A stretch of DNA of 64,000 nt from Halorientalis marina (GTDB lineage Archaea; Halobacteriota; Halobacteria; Halobacteriales; Haloarculaceae), in the NCBI RefSeq assembly GCF_023028345.1, contig NZ_CP095487.1, positions 1 to 64,000 on the forward strand, written 5' to 3'. The number at the start of each line of letters is the position of its first letter. The first letter of the stretch is position 1. Below, in pieces: positions 50,986 through 58,017 of the stretch. A program made the translations under genes and the position numbers. The notes beneath the pieces were generated by a model. It saw nothing but the letters and a program-made list of their open reading frames with translations, was not told the origin of the DNA and searched no databases.

Positions 50986-51387
50986 ATGCCGGACTCGATG
51001 GCCGAGATGCTGCGGCAGGATATGCAGTGTGAGGGACTGCTGGAGTGTCTCCACGGGCTGAAAGACCTCGACCGGGAGTGTTATCAGGCCCTCGCGAACG
51101 CGGAGGAACCACTGACGGTCGACGAGATCGGAGAGCGCGTCGACCGCGAGCGCTCGACTGCGTACCGGTCGATCCAGCGCCTGCTCCAGACGGGGCTCGT
51201 GAGCAAAGAACAGGTCAACTACGACCAGGGCGGGTACTACCACGTCTACTACCCGACCGACCCCGAGGAGGTCGCCGACGATATGCAGCGCCTGCTCAAC
51301 GACTGGTACGCACAGATCGGGAACCTCATCGGCGAGTTCCGCGAGAAGTACGGTGAGGAGGCCACACCCGTCCCCGCCGAGCAGTGA
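50986..51387 (+). CDS. TrmB/MarR-like HTH transcriptional regulator
   Basis: A 133-residue winged-helix regulator. The core PLTVDEIGERVDRERSTAYRSIQRLLQTGLVSKEQ (about residues 38-72) is a clear helix-turn-helix and wing, as in TrmB-type archaeal regulators, followed by a YYHVYYP strand and a helical dimerisation tail. Cys15 and Cys20 in MQCEGLLECLHG and Cys29 in DRECYQAL could sense persulfide or redox state (inference). It is central in the sulfur island and has operator-like site f in its own promoter, so it is the prime candidate for reading that operator. Confidence 0.85.
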   Translation: MPDSMAEMLRQDMQCEGLLECLHGLKDLDRECYQALANAEEPLTVDEIGERVDRERSTAYRSIQRLLQTGLVSKEQVNYDQGGYYHVYYPTDPEEVADDMQRLLNDWYAQIGNLIGEFREKYGEEATPVPAEQ

Positions 51388-51406
51388 GCCGCGTCGCGTC
51401 CCCTTC

Positions 51407-52195
51407 TCAAGGCAGACAGTACTGCGCCGCGCCCACGAGCGCCTCCAGCGGCTGGTAGAGCAGGTCGTGGACCGGGGGCATCGGCACCGGCACGCCGAGC
51501 AGGACCAGCCCGTGTGAGAGCGGCAGGTACCCGAGGAACACGAACGTCACGCCGAGCCCCCGGTGGACCCGACGGAGCCACCGCGCCGGGAGCGCGCCCA
51601 GCGCCGTCCCGTACCCGAACAGCGACGGGACCGTGGCGAGCCCGAGCACGCCAAGCGCGACCGCGCCCTCAAGCGGGTCGCCCCGCGACAGCGCGTAGAG
51701 GTACGCGGGGTAGAGCAGCGGACAGGGAAGCAGGGCGTGGGCCGACCCGAGCAGGGCGATTCCCGGCCCCCGGACGAGGCGGTCGACGTGTCGTGTCAGC
51801 AGGCGCGCGGCGCGGCCGCCCCCTTCGAGTCTCGCCAGCGGACCGCCAGCCCCGCCACGGAGGTAACTGGCTCCCGCGGCGACGATGAGCGCGCCGGCGA
51901 CGATGCCGACCACCGCCCGGACGCCGTTTGCGGCCTCGGCCACGGCGGCCGCGTCGAAGACGAGCGCACCGAGCAGGCCGAAGGCCGCGCCAGCGACGAC
52001 GTAGCCGACGACGCGGCCGAGATTGAACAGCAACTGCTGGCGCACCTCGTAGAAGTCGACCGGGCCGTCGTCGGCGACGCGGTCGGTGTAGGTCGTCACC
52101 AGCGGACCGCACATGCCCAGACAGTGAGCGCCGCCGAACAGCCCGATCAGGGCGAAGACGACCAGGTCGAGTTGGGGCGCGAGGGCGTAGGCCAC
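51407..52195 (-). CDS. TauE/SafE-like heavy-metal/cytochrome assembly membrane protein
   Basis: A 262-residue membrane protein of the UreH/DsbD-like TauE/SafE group (COG2836 type). The first helix contains LFGGAHCLGMCGPLV, the characteristic HCxxMCG motif. About six helices follow, with SAHALLPCPLLYPAYLYAL in the second half. Known: relatives often occur with cytochrome oxidase and copper-handling genes. It lies 3 nt after the SCO gene in the same direction, so a role in copper or electron delivery for oxidase assembly is more likely than sulfite export. Confidence 0.82.
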   Translation of the reverse strand: MAYALAPQLDLVVFALIGLFGGAHCLGMCGPLVTTYTDRVADDGPVDFYEVRQQLLFNLGRVVGYVVAGAAFGLLGALVFDAAAVAEAANGVRAVVGIVAGALIVAAGASYLRGGAGGPLARLEGGGRAARLLTRHVDRLVRGPGIALLGSAHALLPCPLLYPAYLYALSRGDPLEGAVALGVLGLATVPSLFGYGTALGALPARWLRRVHRGLGVTFVFLGYLPLSHGLVLLGVPVPMPPVHDLLYQPLEALVGAAQYCLP

Positions 52196-52198
52196 GGC

Positions 52199-52918
52199 TC
52201 AGGCTTCCCGCTCGCGGAGGGTGGTCAGGTCCTCGCGCACGTCCTGCCAGCGCACCTGCGGTTCACCGCTGCTCTGGAGCTTGTACGCCCGCTCAACGTA
52301 CCCGTCGCGGTTCGCCAGCAGGACCAACCCGGTGTGGGCGAACATGTAGGCGTCCATGTCCTGTGGCGTCGTCTTCGTGAAGCTCACGCCGTAGGTGTCC
52401 TGCACCACGTCCTTGGCCCGCGCCGTGGTCTCGGGCCGCAGGAAGTACCAGTTGCCCGCGTCCATGGCGACGTGGTGGTCCTCGGCCCACTGGCGAAGGC
52501 GCTCGGCGTCGTCCCGCGAGGGGTCGAAGGTCGTCTCGACGAAGGCAACCTCGTCGGGAAAGCCCTCGTCGATGACGTGGTCCTGCACGCCCTCGAGAAT
52601 GGCCGTCAGCCGCGGGCACATCGTCATGCAGTGGGTGTAGACGAAGGTCAACAGCGTGTCGCGGCCGGTGAAGTCGTCGGGCAGCGTGAGCGACTCGGCG
52701 TCCCGAAGCGGAGCCGGGAGCGTCGCGGCGGGGAGCCGGTCGCCGTGGGTCGGAAAGGGGAGTGCCGACGGATCGACCTCCCACTCCGCGGGCTGGAGGT
52801 ACGTGTTGCCACCACCGTCGCCACCGCCCCCGCCACCGAGAACGTCGGTACAGCCAGCCAGTCCGACCGTCGCGCCGGTCCCGAGCGTTGCCAGCAACGT
52901 GCGCCGTGTCCGGTCCAT
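52199..52918 (-). CDS. SCO1/SenC family copper chaperone lipoprotein
   Basis: A 239-residue exported protein. It has a TAT motif (RTRRTLLATLG), a lipobox (LAGC) and a Gly linker. The thioredoxin-like SCO domain carries CxxxC (THCMTMCPRL) and the distal His (FAHTGLVLL), the three copper ligands of SCO proteins. Known: SCO inserts copper into the CuA site of cytochrome oxidase. The promoter bears the 17-bp element shared with the NosL and CtaA genes. It is followed directly by the COG2836-type membrane protein. Confidence 0.92.
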   Translation of the reverse strand: MDRTRRTLLATLGTGATVGLAGCTDVLGGGGGGDGGGNTYLQPAEWEVDPSALPFPTHGDRLPAATLPAPLRDAESLTLPDDFTGRDTLLTFVYTHCMTMCPRLTAILEGVQDHVIDEGFPDEVAFVETTFDPSRDDAERLRQWAEDHHVAMDAGNWYFLRPETTARAKDVVQDTYGVSFTKTTPQDMDAYMFAHTGLVLLANRDGYVERAYKLQSSGEPQVRWQDVREDLTTLREREA

Positions 52919-52947
52919 GTGCGGGGCTTCGACTCGGCCGGTATGAA

Positions 52948-52968
52948 CCCCGTAGTACGTTCCTCGAA
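52948..52968 (-). promoter_or_regulatory. oxidase-assembly operator, site 1
   Basis: On the minus strand the core reads TTCGAGGAACGTACTAC followed by GGGG. The core ends 34 bp before the SCO ATG at 52918. It is identical over 17 bp to site 2. Confidence 0.8.
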
Positions 52969-52975
52969 GGTGGGG

Positions 52976-53623
52976 CTACTCCTCGATGAAGTTCGCGCGA
53001 TACTGCATCGCCAGTTCGCGGTCGAACGCCTCCAGTCGGACGATGTCCTCGGTCGTCAGGTAGTCGACCGCGTCGACGTAGGCCTCGGCGTCGGCCCGGT
53101 CGGCGAACGGTGCGGGGTTGCGCCGCATCGGGTCCTCGACGCGCTCGCTGTCGGTCTCCAGCGCGTAGTAGGCCGTCGTCCCGTCGACGGTCTCCCGGGT
53201 CTCGAAGTCCGTGACCCACAGTCCGGCGAGGTCGGCGTCGGTCGCCGCGAACTCGCCGGGGAGCGCGTAGTACGTGACCGCACAGCCGCTCGTGTCGAAG
53301 AAGGCACGCTCGCCGTCCTCGTGGAGCGCCTGTGCGTTCCAGTCCGGGTAGTCGGCCGGCACCATGTTACAGACCGGGCACCGCGCGTCGGCGGGGACCG
53401 ACACCGGCTCGATGGCCGCCGGTGTCCGGTCGCCCGTCGTGGTCGTCGGCTCCGGGGTCGCCGTGTCGGTGACCGTCCCGTCGGTGGTCGTCGGCGCGGT
53501 CGTCTCTCGCTCCGTCGTCGTGGTGCCGTCGCCGCCGCTACAGCCGGCCAGCCCGGACGCGAGGCCGGCGCCGGCCAGCGCGAGCAGTCGCCGTCGGTCG
53601 AGAGTCGTGGTCGGGTCCGTCAT
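52976..53623 (-). CDS. NosL-family copper-binding lipoprotein
   Basis: A 215-residue exported lipoprotein. It has a twin-arginine motif (DRRRLLALAG), a lipobox (LAGC) and a Thr/Glu-rich linker (TTTTERETTAPTTTDG), then a NosL domain with CPVCNMVPADYPDWNAQ and FFDTSGCAVTYY. Known: NosL binds Cu(I) via Cys-x2-Cys-Met and delivers copper to extracytoplasmic enzymes such as nitrous oxide reductase. With SCO and CtaA genes nearby, it probably serves cytochrome oxidase here. ATG 53623 is set by the signal peptide and the shared promoter element. Confidence 0.9.
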   Translation of the reverse strand: MTDPTTTLDRRRLLALAGAGLASGLAGCSGGDGTTTTERETTAPTTTDGTVTDTATPEPTTTTGDRTPAAIEPVSVPADARCPVCNMVPADYPDWNAQALHEDGERAFFDTSGCAVTYYALPGEFAATDADLAGLWVTDFETRETVDGTTAYYALETDSERVEDPMRRNPAPFADRADAEAYVDAVDYLTTEDIVRLEAFDRELAMQYRANFIEE

Positions 53624-53655
53624 ACCCGAACGTAGCCACGTCGACACGCATCAAT

Positions 53656-53675
53656 CCCGTAGTACGTTCCTCGAA
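53656..53675 (-). promoter_or_regulatory. oxidase-assembly operator, site 2
   Basis: On the minus strand the core reads TTCGAGGAACGTACTAC followed by GGG. The core ends 36 bp before the NosL-type ATG at 53623. Confidence 0.8.
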
Positions 53676-53683
53676 GCCGGGAC

Positions 53684-54202
53684 CTAGGGAGGGCCTTCGA
53701 GGAGGCCGTCGACGAGCTGCATGAACCGGTCGACGAACCGGTCGGCGTAGCCCGGATCGACCGCCGAGAGGAGGTGTGCGGTCGCCTGCGGGCGGCGGAT
53801 GTGGACGGTCACCCTGCCCGCGTCGTCGCGGCGCTTCTCGACGACGTCGCTGTCGGTCAAGCGGCCGAGGTGGTACTCGACGGTAGACCGCGCGACCCCG
53901 AGGTCGTCGGCGAGCGCGGCCGGCCGGCGACCGTCCTCGGCGAGCAGCCGGACGACGATAGAGCGGGCGGTCTCGCGGCGCAACAGCGCCAGCGCCTCCC
54001 GCTCCCACTGGTCGTAGCCGGTGGGGTAGTAGTGAGTCCGGCCGTAGAGGGCGGCGCGGTCGAGGCGTTCCTCGCGGACGAGCCGCGAGAGGTGGTGCTG
54101 GACCTGCCCCGTCGCCTGGTCGAGGGCGTCGACGATTGCGTTGAAGTGGCTCCCGGGGTTGTGCGTGACGTACCGCTCGATCTCGGTGCGGGACTCAGTC
54201 AT
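53684..54202 (-). CDS. tandem winged-helix transcriptional regulator
   Basis: A 172-residue protein with two HTH regions. Residues 1-60 (IERYVTHNPGSHFNAIVDAL, QVQHHLSRLVREERL) and residues about 78-130 (ALLRRETARSIVVRLLAEDG, AALADDLGVARSTVEYHLGRLTDSDVVEKR) both have the ArsR-like HxxR(L) pattern. The acidic or hydrophobic tail could mediate dimerisation. It lies between the NosL and CtaA genes, each with the same 17-bp promoter element, so it is the obvious candidate regulator. It overlaps the upstream membrane-protein gene by 8 nt. Confidence 0.88.
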   Translation of the reverse strand: MTESRTEIERYVTHNPGSHFNAIVDALDQATGQVQHHLSRLVREERLDRAALYGRTHYYPTGYDQWEREALALLRRETARSIVVRLLAEDGRRPAALADDLGVARSTVEYHLGRLTDSDVVEKRRDDAGRVTVHIRRPQATAHLLSAVDPGYADRFVDRFMQLVDGLLEGPP

Positions 54203-54581
54203 GCCCCACCCCCTCGTCGGCACCGGCCGCCTCGCCCTGCCGGGCGACGGCCTGGACGGCCGCGAGCAGGAGCACCACGGTCGTCGCGTCGACCACGACC
54301 ATGGCGTCGTGGGCGGCCCCCATCGGGATCGCGCCGGCGGCGGCGAGGCGGTCGAGCAGGACACCCCCGGCGAAGCCGGCGAGCGCGAGGACGACGAACA
54401 GGTACGCGAGCGACCGCCGACGGATCAGGACTGTCACCGCCGCGCCCAGCAGGAGGAGCGTCCCGAGGACGGCGACGGGCATCGCCACGACGGCCGGCAC
54501 TGATCCGGCGACGCCGCTCCCGACGAACACGACGGCCGAAAGGAGCGCGACCGTCGCCTCCGTCCCGCAGGCAGTGACCAT
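54195..54581 (-). CDS. four-helix membrane protein coupled to the regulator
   Basis: A 128-residue protein with four hydrophobic helices (about residues 9-30, 32-50, 55-77 and 90-112) and a polar C-terminus rich in Gly/Ala/Glu. Its stop overlaps the winged-helix regulator start by 8 nt. Such a pairing is common in haloarchaea and suggests a membrane sensor or anti-regulator (inference). ATG 54581 has a TATA-like box about 28 bp upstream. The HxxD motif (GAAHDAMVVVD) in helix 4 might bind metal or heme. Confidence 0.78.
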   Translation of the reverse strand: MVTACGTEATVALLSAVVFVGSGVAGSVPAVVAMPVAVLGTLLLLGAAVTVLIRRRSLAYLFVVLALAGFAGGVLLDRLAAAGAIPMGAAHDAMVVVDATTVVLLLAAVQAVARQGEAAGADEGVGHD

Positions 54582-54604
54582 ATCGGGAGTATCCGTGTCC
54601 GAAT

Positions 54605-54615
54605 GGTAAAATACC
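54605..54615 (-). promoter_or_regulatory. TATA-like box for the membrane protein-regulator unit
   Basis: On the minus strand this reads GGTATTTTACC, a near palindrome centred about 29 bp upstream of ATG 54581. It lies 16 bp from operator site 3, so one bound protein could affect both divergent promoters. Confidence 0.55.
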
Positions 54616-54630
54616 GCGACCGTTCTCGGG

Positions 54631-54651
54631 TTCGAGGATCGTACTACTGGG
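54631..54651 (+). promoter_or_regulatory. oxidase-assembly operator, site 3
   Basis: The core TTCGAGGATCGTACTAC is followed by TGGG. It differs from sites 1 and 2 at one position in 17 and ends 34 bp before the CtaA ATG at 54681, in the same orientation relative to its gene. Confidence 0.8.
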
Positions 54652-54680
54652 TTTTTGTACGACCCCCGGTCAGCGCCGGT

Positions 54681-55148
54681 ATGCGCGCCGCACGGTTCCG
54701 ACGGCTCGCCGCCGTCACGGCCGGGAGCACGTTCCTGTTGATGTGCGTCGGTGCCTACACGAAAGCCATCGGTGCCGGCCTCGCCTGCCCCGACTGGCCG
54801 ACCTGTTACGGCACCTGGATACCCTTCCTGCGGCCGGACGTGATGGCCGCGGCCCCCTACACGACGGGGCAGGTGTTCGCGGAGTGGTTCCATCGCCTGC
54901 TGGCGGCTGCCACCGGTTTCCTGCTCGTCGCCACCGGCGTCGCGGCCTGGCGGCGCCAGCCCCGCGGCCGTCCCGAACTGGCCGGCGTCCTCGCCGCGTT
55001 GCTGTTGCCAGTGCAGGTACTCCTGGGTGGCCTGACGGTCACACAGGACCTCCAGGCGCTGATCGTCACCGCCCACCTCGGCACCGCGGTCCTGATCCTC
55101 GCCAGCGTGGTCGTCGCCGCCGTCGGCCGCCGACTGACCCCCGGCTGA
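54681..55148 (+). CDS. ctaA: half-size heme A synthase (COX15/CtaA family)
   Basis: A 155-residue membrane protein with four helices, half the size of bacterial CtaA (about 300 residues). It has GLACPDWPTCYGTW after helix 1, the EWFHRLLAA His in helix 2 and VTAHLGTAV His in helix 4, plus the GGLTVTQDLQA loop. Known: heme A synthase oxidises heme O for cytochrome aa3-type oxidases, and some archaea have half-size forms that must dimerise. ATG 54681 is the only start after the shared promoter element. Confidence 0.88.
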   Translation: MRAARFRRLAAVTAGSTFLLMCVGAYTKAIGAGLACPDWPTCYGTWIPFLRPDVMAAAPYTTGQVFAEWFHRLLAAATGFLLVATGVAAWRRQPRGRPELAGVLAALLLPVQVLLGGLTVTQDLQALIVTAHLGTAVLILASVVVAAVGRRLTPG

Positions 55149-55200
55149 CCGGCGCGGAGGGCCGGACGATCACGTCCGGCTACGATTCCAGAGTAATGGG

Positions 55201-55216
55201 AATTGTGCGCACTATT
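55201..55216 (+). promoter_or_regulatory. possible sulfur-island operator, site g
   Basis: AATTGTGCGCACTATT shares the ATTGTGC core and spacing with the sulfur operators but lacks a full match. It lies 34-49 bp upstream of the DsrE ATG at 55250 and runs into a TATA-like TATTATATA stretch. Confidence 0.4.
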
Positions 55217-55249
55217 ATATAGGTGGCCGGAGTACGTTTACCTAGAATC

Positions 55250-55648
55250 ATGACTGGCTATGCAATCGTCCTGGCGTCACGGGAACTGTCGCGCGTCCAG
55301 GCCGTCAGCACCATCGCGTCGGTGGCGGCGGCGTCGGACATCCCGGTCCGTATCTTCGCGACGATGGACGGACTCCTGCCGTTCGAGCGGGAGACCGTCG
55401 AGAGCGGTGACTTCGACGTCGGCCCCGTCGGTGCGCGGATGCTCGAGGCCGAGGACGTGGACATGCCCATGTTCCACGAGCAGTTCGCCCAGGCGAAGGG
55501 GATCGGCGACATCGAACTGTACGCCTGCGAGATGGCGATGGACCTGCTGGGTCACGACCTCGACGACTACGTCGACGTCTTCGACGACACGCTGGGCGTC
55601 TCCGGGTTCCTCAACCGCGCCCAGGACAAACAGGTCGTCTTCGTCTGA
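55250..55648 (+). CDS. DsrE-family sulfur relay protein
   Basis: A 132-residue DsrE/F-like protein, shorter than the copy at 50319 and without a coiled coil. It has the fold's first strand YAIVLASRELSRVQAV and the conserved Cys in LYACEMAMDLLG. Known: the Cys carries persulfide. ATG 55250 follows an AT-rich promoter with a possible operator. It leads the run DsrE, TusA, SQR-like, DUF1641, so it likely accepts or supplies sulfane sulfur for the sulfide-oxidising enzyme. Confidence 0.9.
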   Translation: MTGYAIVLASRELSRVQAVSTIASVAAASDIPVRIFATMDGLLPFERETVESGDFDVGPVGARMLEAEDVDMPMFHEQFAQAKGIGDIELYACEMAMDLLGHDLDDYVDVFDDTLGVSGFLNRAQDKQVVFV

Positions 55649-55695
55649 ACCGCCCACCGACCACGACACGAACACAACCCATACACAATCCAACC

Positions 55696-55938
55696 ATGAG
55701 CGAAACAGAATTCAACCCCGACGTTACGGTCGACTCCCGCGGCGCGACCTGCCCCGGTCCACTGATGGACCTCATCGGCAAGGTCAAGGAGGCAGACCCC
55801 GGTACCGTCATCGAACTCCAGACCTCGGACGACGGCTCGAAGAGCGACGTCCCGGAATGGCTCGACGAGGCTGGCCACGACCTGCTCGAGGTCGTCGACC
55901 ACGGCGACTACTGGAGTATGTTCGTGGAAGTGAACTGA
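55696..55938 (+). CDS. TusA-family sulfur carrier protein
   Basis: An 80-residue TusA-like protein with the sulfur-carrier motif ATCPGPLMDLIGKV (CPxP) and the usual beta-alpha-beta-alpha-beta pattern ending YWSMFVEVN. It is the second TusA of the window, next to the short DsrE and the SQR-like gene, and probably carries the sulfane sulfur between them (inference). It lies 47 bp after the DsrE gene and is likely in the same operon. Confidence 0.93.
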   Translation: MSETEFNPDVTVDSRGATCPGPLMDLIGKVKEADPGTVIELQTSDDGSKSDVPEWLDEAGHDLLEVVDHGDYWSMFVEVN

Positions 55939-55984
55939 CCGTGAACCGCACGCACCGTTTTCCGACCACCACCAATCGAGACCA

Positions 55985-57127
55985 ATGACAGAACACATCG
56001 TCGTCGTCGGCGGCGGCACCGGCGGCACCGTGCTCGCGAACCGGCTCGCCGACAAACTCGGCCCTGAGATCGACCGCGGTGACGTCAGCGTCACGCTCGT
56101 CTCCGACGACCCGGACCACGTGTACAAACCCGTCTTCCTCTACGTCCCCTTCGGGAAGAAGACCGTCGAAGACGCGAACCGCCCCCTCCGGGACCTCGTC
56201 GACCGGCGGGTCGACATCGAGATCGACCGCGTCGAGGGGATCGACACCGACGGGAAGCGCCTCTCGCTCCGGGACGGCGGGTCGATGGCCTACGACCAGC
56301 TCGGGCTGGCGATGGGGTGTCAGCTCGCCCCCGAGGACCTGCCGGGACTGGCCGAGGGCGGCCACCACTTCTACGGCCCCGACGGCGCCGAGGCGCTCCG
56401 CGACGAGATGGCCGCCATGACCGAGGGCCACCTCGTGCTCTCGGTCATCGGCACGCCACACATGTGCCCGGCCGCTCCCGTCGAGTTCGTCCTCATGGCC
56501 GACGCCTGGTTCCGCGAGCGGGGCCTGCGCGAGGACGTCGACATCACCTACACCTACCCCATCCAGCGGCCACACGCCATCCAGAACGTCGCCGACTGGG
56601 CCGCCGACGCCTTCGACGAGCGGGACATCGACGTGGAGACGTTCTTCAACGCCGACGAGGTCGACCCCGAGAGCGGCGTCCTCCACTCGATGGAGGGCAA
56701 GGAACTCGACTACGACCTGCTCGTCGGCATCCCGCCACACGAGGGCAGCGACCTCGTGACCGAGGCGGGTCTCGGCGACGACGGGTGGGCCGACGTGGAC
56801 AAACACACCCTCGAATCCGACCACGCCGAGGACGTGTTCGTGCTGGGCGACCTCGCGGACGTGCCGACGAGCAAGGCCGGCAGCGTCGCCCACTACGAGG
56901 CCGGCGTCGTCGCCGACCGGATGGCAAGCCGCGCCCGCGGCCAGGTCCCGACGGCCACCTACGACGGCAAGACCCTCTGCTTCATCGAGAGCGGGATGGA
57001 CGAGGCCACGTTCGTCGACTTCGAGTACGGCACCCAGCCCACGGTGCGGGAGCCCTCCAAGCCCGTCCACTGGGCGAAACTCGGCTACAACGAGTCCTAC
57101 TGGCTGACCGCCAGGGGGCTCCTCTGA
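55985..57127 (+). CDS. sulfide:quinone oxidoreductase-like flavoprotein
   Basis: A 380-residue FAD-dependent pyridine nucleotide-disulfide-like enzyme. It has GGGTGGTVLANRLA at the N-terminus, CPAAPVEFVLMAD and FVLGDLADVPTSKAGSVAHYEA (second FAD motif). It contains only three Cys (112, 161 and 332), matching the three-Cys arrangement of SQR active sites. Known: SQR oxidises sulfide to zero-valent sulfur with quinone reduction on the membrane. DUF1641 follows by 11 bp, a common SQR companion. DsrE and TusA precede it, giving a route for the released sulfur. Confidence 0.9.
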   Translation: MTEHIVVVGGGTGGTVLANRLADKLGPEIDRGDVSVTLVSDDPDHVYKPVFLYVPFGKKTVEDANRPLRDLVDRRVDIEIDRVEGIDTDGKRLSLRDGGSMAYDQLGLAMGCQLAPEDLPGLAEGGHHFYGPDGAEALRDEMAAMTEGHLVLSVIGTPHMCPAAPVEFVLMADAWFRERGLREDVDITYTYPIQRPHAIQNVADWAADAFDERDIDVETFFNADEVDPESGVLHSMEGKELDYDLLVGIPPHEGSDLVTEAGLGDDGWADVDKHTLESDHAEDVFVLGDLADVPTSKAGSVAHYEAGVVADRMASRARGQVPTATYDGKTLCFIESGMDEATFVDFEYGTQPTVREPSKPVHWAKLGYNESYWLTARGLL

Positions 57128-57138
57128 GGTGATCACCC

Positions 57139-57858
57139 ATGGCTGAATCAGAGCCCGAGGACCCGGTCGAGGAGGGCGAGGCCGACGGCGCCGACGAGGC
57201 CGCCGACACCGAAGCGCCGACCGCCGACGCCGAGCAGGCCGCGGCGGACGCCGGGAGCGACCTCCCGCCGGAGGTCCGGAGCGCCGTCGCCGAGCATCCC
57301 GAGGAGGTGGCACGCTTCCTCGACAACCTCGGCGAGGTGAACGACCTGCTGGACGGGACGGCCGTCGCCACGGCCGCGCTCGACGACGAGATGGTCCAGA
57401 CACTGGCCGAGACCGGCACGAACCTCGGCGCGGTCGCCGACGGTCTCGCGACGCCCGAGGCCGCACAGCTCGGCGAGGCCGCCGGGGAGAACGCCGGCGA
57501 CCTCGCCGACGCCATCGAGACGCTGGCTCGCCTCCAGCGGTCGGGGACGCTCGACGACGTGCTGGCGCTGGCGGACACCCTCTCGCTGGTCTCGGCAGCG
57601 ATGGACGACGAGATGGTGATGAACCTGACCGCGACGGGTTCGCGGCTGGGCGAACTCGCCGACACCGCGGCCGACGACGACGTGGCCGACTCCCTGCAGG
57701 CGGTCCTCCGCGCCGTCGGCGAGGCGGGCGACCAGCCCCCGGAGTCCCCGGGCCTGCTCGGCCTCGCGAAGGGGCTCCGCGACGAGGACACGCAGGCCGG
57801 CCTCGCCTACCTGCTCTCGCTGGCGAACGCACTCGGCGGGGAGCTGAGCGAAGGGTGA
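57139..57858 (+). CDS. DUF1641 family protein
   Basis: A 239-residue acidic helical protein. Residues 1-42 are low-complexity Glu/Asp/Ala. The DUF1641 core follows with repeats of the type LDDEMVQTLAETGTNLG and MDDEMVMNLTATGSRLGELA, and a conserved ending GLLGLAKGLRDEDTQAGLAYLLSLANALG. Known: DUF1641 genes frequently sit beside SQR or formate dehydrogenase genes, but a biochemical role is not established to my knowledge. It is co-transcribed with the SQR-like gene and may tether or modulate it (inference). Confidence 0.9.
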   Translation: MAESEPEDPVEEGEADGADEAADTEAPTADAEQAAADAGSDLPPEVRSAVAEHPEEVARFLDNLGEVNDLLDGTAVATAALDDEMVQTLAETGTNLGAVADGLATPEAAQLGEAAGENAGDLADAIETLARLQRSGTLDDVLALADTLSLVSAAMDDEMVMNLTATGSRLGELADTAADDDVADSLQAVLRAVGEAGDQPPESPGLLGLAKGLRDEDTQAGLAYLLSLANALGGELSEG

Positions 57859-57953
57859 GCGGCCAGGGCCGCGTCTCGACGGCGCTGTACGTGGGCGGTG
57901 TCGATGGGCGGACGCCAGCGCACGCGGTCGGCGTCATCGGCGGCCGTGTACCC

Positions 57954-57972
57954 GTGCCAGCGGAGTTGGCAC
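57954..57972 (+). promoter_or_regulatory. stem-loop in the ferritin-like gene leader
   Basis: GTGCCA and TGGCAC arms enclose a 7-nt loop. It lies 46-64 nt upstream of ATG 58018 and 96 nt after the DUF1641 stop. No T-tract follows, so it is not a classical archaeal terminator. Confidence 0.35.
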
Positions 57973-57982
57973 AGGCCAACGT

Positions 57983-57998
57983 CAGGCTGAACAGCCTG
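57983..57998 (+). promoter_or_regulatory. second stem-loop in the ferritin-like gene leader
   Basis: CAGGCT and AGCCTG arms enclose a 4-nt loop (GAAC), 20-35 nt upstream of ATG 58018. Two adjacent short hairpins before one gene could affect mRNA stability or translation (inference). Confidence 0.35.
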
Positions 57999-58017
57999 CG
58001 GAGACGATATTGGGACG

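Noticed and set aside
51407..52195. Annotating this gene as a sulfite exporter
   Set aside because: Although loosely TauE/SafE-like, it has the HCxxMCG motif of the COG2836 group and follows SCO by 3 nt, which points to metal or cytochrome assembly.
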